Shown here piece after piece: positions 4,437-11,586 of a DNA stretch of 64,000 nt. The stretch is taken from contig NZ_JBAKHX010000011.1 of assembly GCF_036906915.1 (NCBI RefSeq), positions 1-64,000 on the forward strand. The letters are read 5' to 3'. The position numbers and the translations under genes were made by a program. Numbering within the stretch: position 1 is the first letter of the stretch; each line of letters starts with the position of its first letter. The DNA is from Phytohabitans sp036906915 (GTDB taxonomy: Bacteria > Actinomycetota > Actinomycetes > Mycobacteriales > Micromonosporaceae). The notes below the pieces were generated by a model, which saw only the letters and a program-made list of their open reading frames with translations, made no database searches and was not told where the DNA came from.

Positions 4437-4503
4437 GCGGGTACTTCTGGTTGAGGAGCCCCTTTGGGGCTCGCGGGTTTCGACGCCCGTATCCCCGCCG
4501 CCA
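4437..4503 (+). ncRNA. tRNA-like RNA with a fully paired anticodon hairpin
   Basis: GCGGGTA (4437-4443) pairs with TCCCCGC (4492-4498) with one mismatch. A D-like arm CTTC/GAGG and a T-like arm GCGGG/CCCGT with an eight-base loop containing TTCGAC follow, and the 3' side ends GCCA. In the anticodon position is a rigid hairpin, GAGCCCC-TTT-GGGGCTC (4456-4472), which leaves no free seven-base loop. It can hardly decode. It may be a dead tRNA or a tRNA-like regulatory RNA. Just upstream are a palindrome GAACCGGTTC (4401-4410) and a hairpin CGCACC-TCTC-GGTGCG (4415-4430). Confidence 0.45.
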
Positions 4504-4524
4504 ATTAGATCTCGGGAGGCGACA

Positions 4525-4689
4525 ACTTCAGATGAGGGGTGCCCGGTGCGCAGGTGCGGAGTTCTTCGCCTTTCAAGCGGGTGGTTGCGGGTTCGAGTCC
4601 CGTCACCGGCCCTGGGGCCGGTGTAGCTCAAAGGTAGAGCACCTAACGATCGCCGCGCCGACTTGATCTCGGGCACCCCCTTCTGAATG
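4525..4689 (+). ncRNA. yrlA: YrlA-type bacterial Y RNA
   Basis: The ends pair into a long stem: TTCAGA (4527-4532) with TCTGAA (4682-4687), a small internal loop (TGA/CT), then GGGGTGCCC (4536-4544) with GGGCACCCC (4671-4679). Inside lies a circularly permuted tRNA: T-arm GCGGG-TTCGAGT-CCCGT (4587-4603), then an acceptor stem closed by a tetraloop, CACCGGCC-CTGG-GGCCGGTG (4604-4623), then TA and a D-arm GCTC-AAAGGTA-GAGC (4626-4640). T-arm, closed acceptor, D-arm and a Ro-binding stem made from the two ends is the known layout of YrlA RNAs. It sits directly before the TROVE/Ro gene, as Y RNA genes often do. Exact ends are inferred from the pairing. Confidence 0.85.
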
Positions 4690-4726
4690 AGTGGCGCTCC
4701 CGTCGCGGACGAAACGGAGCCCGTCC

Positions 4727-6367
4727 TTGTCGAAGTTCAACCGCGCCTCGGTCCGCGCCGCCACCGGCACGAGCCCCATCGTCAGCGACCCCACGCCGTC
4801 GGGCACCACCTACGAGGGGGCGCCGGGTCGCGCCCGTGACGCCAAGTCCGAACTGTTCCTGCTCGCTGTGACGAACATGGTCAGCGAGCACACCTTCTAC
4901 GAGAGCGCCCACGCCCGCGACGGCCGCTACGAGCAGCTCGTGCGGCAGCTGGCCGTCGCCGACCCGGTGTGGACGGCCGATTTCCTGGCCTGGTTGCGTG
5001 GCGAGGCGAACATGCGCTCGGCCGCGCTCGTCGGTGCCGCCGAGTTTGTGCACGCCCGGCTCGCCGCGGGCGGCGACCAGCAGTTGCCCCGCGACCAGAC
5101 CGCGGAGGGCACCAACAGTCACGCCTTTCATGGTTCGAACCGGCGGGTCATCGACTCGGTTCTGCTGCGCGCGGACGAGCCGGGCGAATTGCTCGCCTAC
5201 TGGATGCGCCGGCACGGCCGGGCGATCCCAAAGCCGGTCAAGCGCGGCATCGCCGACGCGGTCGGCCGGCTGTACACGCAGCGGGCGTTGTTGAAGTACG
5301 ACACTTCCTCGCACGGGTTCCGGTTCGCCGACGTCCTGGACCTGGCGCACGCGTCGCCAGCGGCCGACAAGCCGTGGCAGGGGGCGCTGTTCGCCCACGC
5401 GCTCGACCGGCGTCACAACCGGCCGCTGGCCCCCAACCCTGAGGCGCTGCCGATGGTGGCCTTGAACGCCACGCTGCGACGGCTTGAGGGACAGGACCTG
5501 CAGCGGCACCTGCTGGACCCAGACGTCCTGCGGCGCGCCGGCATGACCTGGGAGGACGTGCTGTCCCTGGCCGGACCGACGTTGAACAAGGCCCGGCTGT
5601 GGGAGGCGCTGATCCCATCCATGGGCTACATGGCACTGCTGCGGAACCTGCGCAACTTCGACGAGGCCGGCGTCTGCGACGAGGCGGCCGCCTCCGTCGC
5701 CGGGAAGCTCGCCGGCCCAGCCGAGGTGGCTCGGTCGCGGCAGCTGCCGATGCGGTTCCTGTCCGCCCACCGGGCGGCGCCGTCGCTGCGCTGGTCGTAC
5801 CCGCTGGAGCAGGCCCTGGGCCACTGCTTGGCGAACATCCCCATCCTGGCGGGCCGCACGCTGGTGCTGATCGACACCTCCGGGTCGATGAGCTCCCGGT
5901 TCTCCAAGGACGGCACGCTCATGCGGTGGGACGCGGCCGTGCTGTTCGGCGTGGCTTTGGCACAGCGATGCACGAGCGCCGACGTGGTGTCGTTCTCCAC
6001 AGACAGCTGCACCTTCCCGGTACGGCCGGGGGAGTCGCTGCTTCGGGCGCTGGACCGGTGGCGCGCCGACGGCTACTTCTACGGCGACGGCACCAACACC
6101 GCACGAGCGGTACGAGACCACTACGCCCGCCACGACCGGGTGGTCATCGTCACCGACGAGCAGGCCCACTTCGACCACCGCGGTGGCGTCGACGCATCGG
6201 TGCCGGCGACGGTGCCGATGTACACGTGGAATCTGGCCGGCTACCGGCGCGGCCACGTCCCGTCCGGCACGGGCAACCGGCACACCTTCGGTGGCCTCAC
6301 CGACCAGGCATTCCGGATGATCCCGCTGATCGAGGCCGGCACAAACGCCACCTGGCCGTGGCTGTAA
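4727..6367 (+). CDS. rsr: TROVE-domain Ro60 orthologue (Rsr), RNA-binding ring protein
   Basis: Predicted 546-residue Ro protein. Residues about 10-340 form the TROVE/HEAT-repeat ring, which in characterised homologues threads single-stranded RNA ends and binds Y RNA on its outside. Residues about 375-540 form a von Willebrand A domain with MIDAS residues DTSGSMS (D383), T456 in GDGTN and D477 in VTDEQ. I prefer TTG 4727 (product begins MSKFNR, preceded by GGAG at 4716-4719); GTG 4691 would add 12 residues and start on the 3' end of the Y RNA. Bacterial Rsr proteins work with exoribonucleases such as PNPase in RNA decay and rRNA maturation. Its place beside a Y RNA and a tRNA array suggests RNA surveillance. 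No RtcB ligase gene accompanies it here. Confidence 0.93.
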   Translation: MSKFNRASVRAATGTSPIVSDPTPSGTTYEGAPGRARDAKSELFLLAVTNMVSEHTFYESAHARDGRYEQLVRQLAVADPVWTADFLAWLRGEANMRSAALVGAAEFVHARLAAGGDQQLPRDQTAEGTNSHAFHGSNRRVIDSVLLRADEPGELLAYWMRRHGRAIPKPVKRGIADAVGRLYTQRALLKYDTSSHGFRFADVLDLAHASPAADKPWQGALFAHALDRRHNRPLAPNPEALPMVALNATLRRLEGQDLQRHLLDPDVLRRAGMTWEDVLSLAGPTLNKARLWEALIPSMGYMALLRNLRNFDEAGVCDEAAASVAGKLAGPAEVARSRQLPMRFLSAHRAAPSLRWSYPLEQALGHCLANIPILAGRTLVLIDTSGSMSSRFSKDGTLMRWDAAVLFGVALAQRCTSADVVSFSTDSCTFPVRPGESLLRALDRWRADGYFYGDGTNTARAVRDHYARHDRVVIVTDEQAHFDHRGGVDASVPATVPMYTWNLAGYRRGHVPSGTGNRHTFGGLTDQAFRMIPLIEAGTNATWPWL

Positions 6368-6380
6368 CGCCGCAACCGCA

Positions 6381-6414
6381 GACGTTCCGACCCACCGTGG
6401 GGGGTCGGAACGTC
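6381..6414 (+). terminator. Hairpin after rsr
   Basis: GACGTTCCGACC (6381-6392) pairs perfectly with GGTCGGAACGTC (6403-6414), starting 13 bases after the rsr stop. There is no T-run, as is common for actinobacterial terminators. It separates rsr from the phosphatase gene. Confidence 0.65.
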
Positions 6415-6425
6415 GCCGCAAGCCC

Positions 6426-6441
6426 GCCGACGTACGTCGGC
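6426..6441. promoter_or_regulatory. 16-bp perfect palindrome upstream of the phosphatase gene
   Basis: GCCGACGTACGTCGGC is fully self-complementary and lies about 60 bases before the phosphatase start, where an operator would be expected. No regulator for it is recognisable nearby. Confidence 0.4.
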
Positions 6442-6502
6442 GAGCTCGAAAGGTTCCTGACCCAGGACAATGGCAAGCCGGCAAACGATCAAGGAGGGTC
6501 CT

Positions 6503-6940
6503 GTGACGATGCTGCCTCGCGCGGTTCTGTTCGACGTCGACGGGACGCTCGCCCTGCGCGGTGACGGACCCGGCGTACGGGCCTTCTACCACTGGCACCG
6601 GGTGGGCGAGGACCAGCCCAACCCGGCCATCGTCGAGCTAGCGCAGACAATCGCCGCCGCCGGCCGGCACCGCATCATCGTCATGTCCGCCCGCGACAGC
6701 GTATGCCGCCCAGAAACCGAGGAGTGGCTCGAAGATCACAATATTCCGTTCGACGACCTGCACATGCGCGCCCCACGGGACAACCGCAAGGACGCGATCG
6801 TCAAGCAAGAGCTGTACCGGCAGCACATCGAAGGCCGCTACGACGTCGCCTTCGTCGTGGACGACCGAAACCAGGTGGTCCGCATGTGGCGCGACGTGCT
6901 CGGCCTGACCGTTCTCCAATGCGCCGACGGCGACTTCTGA
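6503..6940 (+). CDS. Stand-alone Pnkp-type polynucleotide 3'-phosphatase (HAD family)
   Basis: 145-residue HAD enzyme matching the phosphatase half of T4 polynucleotide kinase-phosphatase. The nucleophile motif is FDVDGTLA (D11, D13), motif II is MSARD (S62), then a Lys in the DAIVKQE region, and VVDDRNQVVRMWR (D120-D121) is the metal-binding motif diagnostic of this family. The kinase half is absent. The likely reaction is removal of 3'-phosphate or 2',3'-cyclic phosphate from cleaved RNA, the first step of repair before ligation. GTG 6503 is chosen for its spacing to AGGAGGG (6492-6498); ATG 6509 is possible. It is followed after 12 bases by a nucleotidyltransferase start, suggesting an RNA-end healing operon in this island. 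Confidence 0.87.
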   Translation: MTMLPRAVLFDVDGTLALRGDGPGVRAFYHWHRVGEDQPNPAIVELAQTIAAAGRHRIIVMSARDSVCRPETEEWLEDHNIPFDDLHMRAPRDNRKDAIVKQELYRQHIEGRYDVAFVVDDRNQVVRMWRDVLGLTVLQCADGDF

Positions 6941-6952
6941 AGGGGGATACGC

Positions 6953-7120
6953 GTGCAGGTGCTGCTGTCCGGCATCGTCGGGTCGACGGCCTACGGGCTG
7001 GCCGGCCCGGACTCCGACGTGGCTCCTCAAGGTCCGACGGGCGTACTGGGACGTCGAGCCCGCGTCGTAGGTGGGTTTGATGAGGCCCACATCGCCGTGC
7101 TGCCGAGCGGTACAACCTGA
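6953..7120 (+). pseudogene. Truncated nucleotidyltransferase
   Basis: GTG 6953 follows AGGGGG (6941-6946). The product begins LLSGIVGSTAYGLAGPDSDV, the classic N-terminal G-S and DxD-type motif of small phage-like nucleotidyltransferases. The second catalytic Asp and everything after it are missing: the frame runs into unrelated sequence at about 7020 and stops at 7118-7120. A deletion has evidently removed the rest. Intact homologues occur beside Pnkp-like genes in phages (recalled), and the enzyme may once have completed RNA-end repair here. Confidence 0.7.
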
Positions 7121-7223
7121 GGCCGGACACTTCCATTGACGAGCGTCACTCTCACGCCTACTATCCAAGTTGATCGATTTAGCACGGATACTGCGTAGTG
7201 GAGCAGCCCTCGAAGGAGGAAAG

Positions 7224-8555
7224 TTGATCGGGAACCCAGGTCACCGACGTCGTCGGACGATACTGACACTGTCGGGCGCCGCAATTGCCGCCGCGGGCGT
7301 CGCGATGCTGATAACGACGGCGATACCGTCGGGCGCGGCGATGTCGAGCGACGCCCGCGCCGCAACCGCACCGGACACCGGCGTTGGGGCCCTTGCGGCC
7401 ACCGCCGGATGCGGCAAGACACCAACGCTGACCAGCGGTACGCACTCGATACAGAGCAGCGGCAAGACCCGCAGCTTCATCCTGAGAATTCCAGACAACT
7501 ACGACAACAGCCGCCCCTACCGGCTGGTCTTCGGGTTCCACTGGTTGAACGGCACCGCCAGCTCAGTCACGAGTCAGAACTACTACGGGCTCCTGCCCCT
7601 GTCGAACAACAGCACGATCTTCGTCGCGCCTCAGGGCCTCAACAATGGCTGGGCCAACTCCGGCGGTGAGGACGTGATCTTTACCGACGACATGATCAGA
7701 ACGATCCAGGACGCTCTCTGTGTCGACACGACGCAGTTGTTCTCCTTGGGATTCAGCTACGGCGGCGGCATGAGCTATGCGCTGGCGTGTGCCCGAGCGA
7801 ACATCTTCCGCGCGGTCGCGATCTACGCCGGCGGGGTGATCAGCGGCTGCAGCGGCGGTACCCAGCCCATCGCCTACCTTCAGGCGCACGGCCTCACCGA
7901 CAACGTGCTCAGCATCTCCGGCGGCCGAACGATGCGTGACAGGTTCGTCAGGAACAACGGCTGCACCGCGGCGAGCCCGCCCGAACCAGCGCAGGGCAGC
8001 GGGACGCACACCGAATTCCACTACTCAGGCTGCTCGGCCGGGTATCCGGTCGCCTGGTACGCCTTTGACGGAGGCCACACCGCCACACCACGGGATGCGG
8101 GCTCCAACGTGGCCTGGCTCCCCCAAGAGACCTGGACGTTCTTCACTCAGTTCGCCACCCCGACTCCGGGCCCGACCACTCCGACGCCGGGCCCCACCAC
8201 CCCGACGCCAGGCCCGACCACCCCGACGCCGACCACCGGCGCGTGCCGGGTCACCACCACCGTCAACGCGTGGAACACCGGCCTGACCGAGAGCATCACC
8301 ATCACCAACACCGGCACCGCCACCATCAACGGCTGGTCTCTCGTCTTCACCCTGCCCAGCGGGCAGGCCATCACCTCGGGCTGGAACGCCAGCTACGCGC
8401 CGGCCACCGGACAGGTGACGGCAAGAAACGTCTCCTACAACGCCGCCATCGCACCCAGCGCATCAGTCGGCATTGGTTTCCAAGCCACCCACACCGGCAA
8501 CACCGGCAAGCCAACCTCGTTCACCCTCAACGGCGCCACCTGCGCCACCGCCTGA
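7224..8555 (+). CDS. Secreted CE1-like esterase with CBM2 module
   Basis: About 443 residues. A twin-Arg-like or Sec signal (RRRRTILTLSGAAIAAAGVAM) is followed by an alpha/beta hydrolase of the LpqC/feruloyl esterase (CE1) type with nucleophile motif GFSYGGG and a late His in FDGGHTATP. A proline-threonine linker made of repeated TPGPTTP units comes next. The C-terminal 100 residues are a family 2 carbohydrate-binding module (VTTTVNAWNTGLTESITITN, then NGWSLVFTLPSG). It probably removes acetyl or feruloyl groups from xylan while bound to plant cell wall. TTG 7224 follows GGAGG; an earlier in-frame TTG at 7170 lacks a ribosome site. Confidence 0.85.
   Translation: MIGNPGHRRRRTILTLSGAAIAAAGVAMLITTAIPSGAAMSSDARAATAPDTGVGALAATAGCGKTPTLTSGTHSIQSSGKTRSFILRIPDNYDNSRPYRLVFGFHWLNGTASSVTSQNYYGLLPLSNNSTIFVAPQGLNNGWANSGGEDVIFTDDMIRTIQDALCVDTTQLFSLGFSYGGGMSYALACARANIFRAVAIYAGGVISGCSGGTQPIAYLQAHGLTDNVLSISGGRTMRDRFVRNNGCTAASPPEPAQGSGTHTEFHYSGCSAGYPVAWYAFDGGHTATPRDAGSNVAWLPQETWTFFTQFATPTPGPTTPTPGPTTPTPGPTTPTPTTGACRVTTTVNAWNTGLTESITITNTGTATINGWSLVFTLPSGQAITSGWNASYAPATGQVTARNVSYNAAIAPSASVGIGFQATHTGNTGKPTSFTLNGATCATA
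8155..8238 (+). repeat. In-gene repeat encoding the TPGPT linker
   Basis: Tandem near-identical 21-base units encode TPTPGPT repeated three times between the esterase domain and the CBM2. It is a flexible secreted-enzyme linker and prone to slippage. Confidence 0.8.
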
Positions 8556-8568
8556 TCGACAGCGACGA

Positions 8569-8603
8569 CCCGGGGTGGAGCCCGAACGGGCTCCGCCCCG
8601 GGG
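8569..8603 (+). terminator. Long terminator hairpin after the esterase
   Basis: A 16-bp stem (8569-8584 with 8587-8602, one G-U pair) with a minimal loop lies 14 bases after the esterase stop and is followed by AAAA on this strand. Confidence 0.75.
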
Positions 8604-8671
8604 AAAACGACGGCGATCTGCCCCTGCTTCAAGGGTTGGAGCGACATGCCATGGCGACACCTGGCACCGCT

Positions 8672-8981
8672 CTACGTCATACCCACGTTGGCGTTCTCGT
8701 CGGGCCATACCTGAAGGAGCCATTCCTCAACGCCCTCATAGGCGGTCTCCATGGAGAGGCGTTCCATGGCCTCGCCTCGACCCTTGGTGTAAACCCGCAC
8801 CCGTACGGGGCCGGGGCGTTCGAGGGTGACGGTGGTCTCGGGTTTGCCGGACAGTGACTCGATTCGTGTCTGCGCCGGGGGTGCCTTCCTCCAAGGGCGT
8901 GGGCCGGCTGCGAGGGTCTCGCAGCACGAACATGCGATGGTCGACCCACGGGCTTACCCGGAATCGCGCTGTAACGTCCAT
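8672..8981 (-). pseudogene. Small unidentified gene, probably frameshifted
   Basis: On the minus strand ATG 8981 opens MDVTARFRVSPWVDHRMFVL. A second frame without its own start then carries a coding-like tail (PETTVTLERPGPVRVRVY up to a TAG at 8672). Neither frame is complete alone, so a single indel between about 8900 and 8860 is the simplest reading. No family recognised. Confidence 0.35.
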
Positions 8982-8995
8982 AGTGGACGCTGGTG

Positions 8996-9637
8996 CTAGT
9001 CGTCAGTCTTCCGGCGCAGCGTCAACAGGATGTTCTCTTTCCAGGGGCGCACCCATCCCGTCTCGCAGACGGTGAATTCGGGCAGCGCGTCGGCGAGCGT
9101 CTTCCGTAGTTGCGCATCGGTCATGAAGTCGACGTCCTTGTCGCCGGTGATGTACCGGTCGGCCCAGTAGCCGAGCCGGCCGGCGATGAGCCGGCCCCAG
9201 AGCCACTCCTTGACGACGATCCGGCCGCCCGGGGCGGTAAGCGCCGCGGCGCCGTTCAGCAGGTCGGATCGCATGTCGACCGGCACATGATGCAGCACGT
9301 CAGCGATCACGATGAGGTCGAACGGGTCGGGTGCCTCGGCTCGCAGGTCAGAACAGGTCATGGTGCGGAACTCCGCGCGGCCGGTGTCTCCGCGGAAGAG
9401 CCGGCCCGCGGTGGGCGCGGGATCGATGCCGAGGTAGTCGGCGTGATCGAAGGTCTGGATGAGGCGCTGGCCGAGCGCGCCGTCACCGCAGCCGACCTCC
9501 AGGATGCGCTTGGGCGTGCCGACGTGCGAGAGCTGCTTGACCAGCGCTTCTAGGTCGATGAAGAAGGAACGGTAGAGCTCTGCCGCCGGCTCCTCGAACC
9601 GCCCCAGTCGGTGCCGGATTGCCGTGCCGATGCCCAT
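8996..9637 (-). CDS. Class I SAM-dependent methyltransferase
   Basis: 213 residues. Motif I ILEVGCGDGALGQRL (about 42-56), the acidic end of beta 2 in YLGIDPAP, and motif IV DLIVIADVLHHVP identify a Rossmann-fold methyltransferase of the UbiE/Coq5-like broad type. The substrate cannot be told. It stands alone; upstream on its own strand lies a 320-base stretch without an intact gene. Confidence 0.82.
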   Translation of the reverse strand: MGIGTAIRHRLGRFEEPAAELYRSFFIDLEALVKQLSHVGTPKRILEVGCGDGALGQRLIQTFDHADYLGIDPAPTAGRLFRGDTGRAEFRTMTCSDLRAEAPDPFDLIVIADVLHHVPVDMRSDLLNGAAALTAPGGRIVVKEWLWGRLIAGRLGYWADRYITGDKDVDFMTDAQLRKTLADALPEFTVCETGWVRPWKENILLTLRRKTDD

Positions 9638-9787
9638 TCGAGGGACTCCTAGATGATCGCCGATCGAAATAGAAGAGCCACCCTATAGCAAATCTTGAAT
9701 CAATGAATACCCATCGACGCCTATGCCTAGCGTTAGGAGTCGGTTACAGCAATAGACTTCCGTGTTGAGCAGGGAGAACGTGTTGGT

Positions 9788-9890
9788 TCAGAGCGTTTCG
9801 AGCCACTCGTGGATGGTGGCGACGTCGTCGCGAGTGAGGCCGTGTCGACGGTCCACTTTGTACAAAAGCGGACCATGCCTGCCATCTCCT
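9788..9890 (-). pseudogene. C-terminal remnant of a small protein
   Basis: A minus-strand frame ends LTRDDVATIHEWLETL at 9788, a coding-like tail without any start. It could be the end of a DUF2200-like protein. The rest of 9638-9915 shows no gene. Confidence 0.25.
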
Positions 9891-9915
9891 GCCGGGGCTG
9901 CGCCCGGAACAGGCC

Positions 9916-9946
9916 GAAGGCCGGTACCCCACTGGGACCGGCCTTC
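9916..9946 (-). terminator. Terminator of the efflux gene
   Basis: A 10-bp perfect stem GAAGGCCGGT/ACCGGCCTTC lies 11 bases past the stop of the MFS gene on its strand. Confidence 0.65.
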
Positions 9947-9957
9947 AGAGCGAATGT

Positions 9958-11457
9958 TCAGGCGACGAGGTCGAGTTCCTTGGCTGGCGCTTCGACTGGC
10001 GCGGTCTTGCGGTCCCGCATGATCAGGCTGGCCAGGACCGCGGCGGCGAAGACGCCGATCGCGCTCAGCGTGAACGTGGTGGACATCGAGGCGGTGAAGG
10101 CGTCCCGAGCGGCCTGGATGAGGCCGGTGTCGCCCTGCGCCATTGCCAGCGCGTCGGCGATCGAGCGCTTGGCCGGCTCCGGTGCGTCGGCGGGCATCTC
10201 GCTGGCGAAGCCGCTGGAGAGCAGCGAGCCGAGGATGGCGATGCCGAGCGCGGTGCCGGCCTGCTGGATGGTGTCGTTCAGGGCGGAGCCGACGCCCGCC
10301 TTGTCGGCCGGGATGGTGGCCATCAGGGCGCTGACAGCGGCCGGCATTGCGGCGCCGGCACCGAAGCCGAGCAGGCCGAGGGCGATCGCCGGGACAGCGA
10401 AGCTGGTGTTCGCCGAGACGGTGGTCAGCAGTGCGAACGAGGCGGCCATGACCAGCATCCCGCCCAGCACCAGGGCGCGGCTGCCGAGCTTCGCGGCGAA
10501 CTTGGCGCCCAGGCCGTTGCCGACCAGCGCGGCGACCGCCAGCGGTACGAAGGCCAGACCGGCCTTGACCGGCGAGTATCCGAGCACGAACTGCAGGTAT
10601 TGGGTGAGCACCAGCAGCAGGCCGCCGTTGCCGATCTGCACGAGGGCGAGGGAGAGCGAGCCGCCACTGAAGTTGCGGTGCTTGAACAGGACCAGCGGCA
10701 CCATCGGCGTGGAAGTGACGTTCTCCCAGATCACGAACCCGACGAGGGAGACCACGGCGATGGTCAGGGTGACGAGCGAGCGGCCCTCGAAGGCGCCGTG
10801 CTGCGGAATCTCGATGATCCACCAGACCAGGGCGGTAATGCCCACGGCGGAGAGCACCGCGCCCAGCGGATCCGCCTTCTGCCACGGGGCCTTCGACTCG
10901 GGCATGAGGGCGAAGCCGGCCAGGAGAGCGAGGCCGACGACCGGGACGTTGATCAGGAAGATCGCATGCCAGGAGAAGCGGTCGATCAGTACACCACCCA
11001 GCACCGGACTGCCGACCAGGCCGAGCATCGCCACGGAGCTCCACACCGCCATGGCCTTGTTGCGCTCGTCCTCCTGGAAGACCGTGATGAGGATCGACAG
11101 CGTCGACGGCATGATCAGCGCGCCACCCACGCCCATGGCGATCCGCACCGCGATCATCTCGCCGGGGTTCGTGGCGAAGGTCGCCGCCATTGACGCCGCT
11201 CCGAAGAGCAGCAGACCAATGATCATGACTTTTCGGCGTCCGAACCGGTCACCGAGGCTTCCGGAGGTGAGCAGGAGTCCGGCGAACACCAGGATGTACG
11301 AGTCGAGAATCCACTGGATGTCCTGGGTGCTCGCGCCGATGTCCGCGGTCATGTGCGGCACCGCGACGGTCAGCGCCATGCTGTCGACCACCAGAACGAG
11401 GCTGCTCAGGCAGAGCACGACGAGTATCCACCAGCGGTGCGGGTTGCGAGATTCCAT
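9958..11457 (-). CDS. DHA2-family (14-TM) MFS drug efflux transporter
   Basis: 499 residues. The start MESRNPHRWW is followed by a membrane helix and the DHA2 motif A-like loop GSLGDRFGRRKVM (about 70-82). Motif C-type GLVGSPVLGG in TM5 marks an antiporter. Hydrophobicity fits 14 helices, and the length is normal. It probably exports drugs or dyes by proton exchange. It is divergent from a TetR gene 130 bases away, and the shared gap holds repeated GCGTAC boxes, so repression by that TetR protein relieved by a ligand is the likely control. Confidence 0.88.
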   Translation of the reverse strand: MESRNPHRWWILVVLCLSSLVLVVDSMALTVAVPHMTADIGASTQDIQWILDSYILVFAGLLLTSGSLGDRFGRRKVMIIGLLLFGAASMAATFATNPGEMIAVRIAMGVGGALIMPSTLSILITVFQEDERNKAMAVWSSVAMLGLVGSPVLGGVLIDRFSWHAIFLINVPVVGLALLAGFALMPESKAPWQKADPLGAVLSAVGITALVWWIIEIPQHGAFEGRSLVTLTIAVVSLVGFVIWENVTSTPMVPLVLFKHRNFSGGSLSLALVQIGNGGLLLVLTQYLQFVLGYSPVKAGLAFVPLAVAALVGNGLGAKFAAKLGSRALVLGGMLVMAASFALLTTVSANTSFAVPAIALGLLGFGAGAAMPAAVSALMATIPADKAGVGSALNDTIQQAGTALGIAILGSLLSSGFASEMPADAPEPAKRSIADALAMAQGDTGLIQAARDAFTASMSTTFTLSAIGVFAAAVLASLIMRDRKTAPVEAPAKELDLVA

Positions 11458-11473
11458 GATCTTCCTCCAGGGC

Positions 11474-11567
11474 GCGTACACCGTTCCTTCGCTGCGAACA
11501 CTGTACGCAGACGCGGGCGGCGTACGCAAGCCACGTTTTGTGTACGCTGGTGGCGAACGGCGTACGC
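11474..11567. promoter_or_regulatory. TetR operator cluster between MFS and tetR
   Basis: The box GCGTACRC or its complement recurs at 11474, 11502, 11520, 11541 and 11560. The first two form an inverted repeat (GCGTACA..GTTC..GAAC..TGTACGC). Such palindromes in a divergent tetR gap are the expected operators for both promoters. Confidence 0.6.
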
Positions 11568-11586
11568 GTTCCCGGAGGAGTGGTCC

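Noticed and set aside
4541..4611. A tRNA-Glu(TTC)-like reading, with loop CTTTCAA and a good T-arm
   Set aside because: Its acceptor strands mismatch at the end, and the same bases form the far better Y RNA fold in which the T-arm leads into a closed acceptor hairpin.
4616..4650. A 5' half tRNA cut off at the anticodon loop
   Set aside because: GGCCGGTG pairs perfectly with CACCGGCC just upstream, so this is the acceptor and D-arm part of the permuted tRNA module of the Y RNA, not a truncated gene.
4691..4726. N-terminal extension of the Ro protein from GTG 4691
   Set aside because: It overlaps the 3' end of the Y RNA and has no ribosome site, whereas TTG 4727 has GGAG at seven bases and gives the usual MSKFN start.
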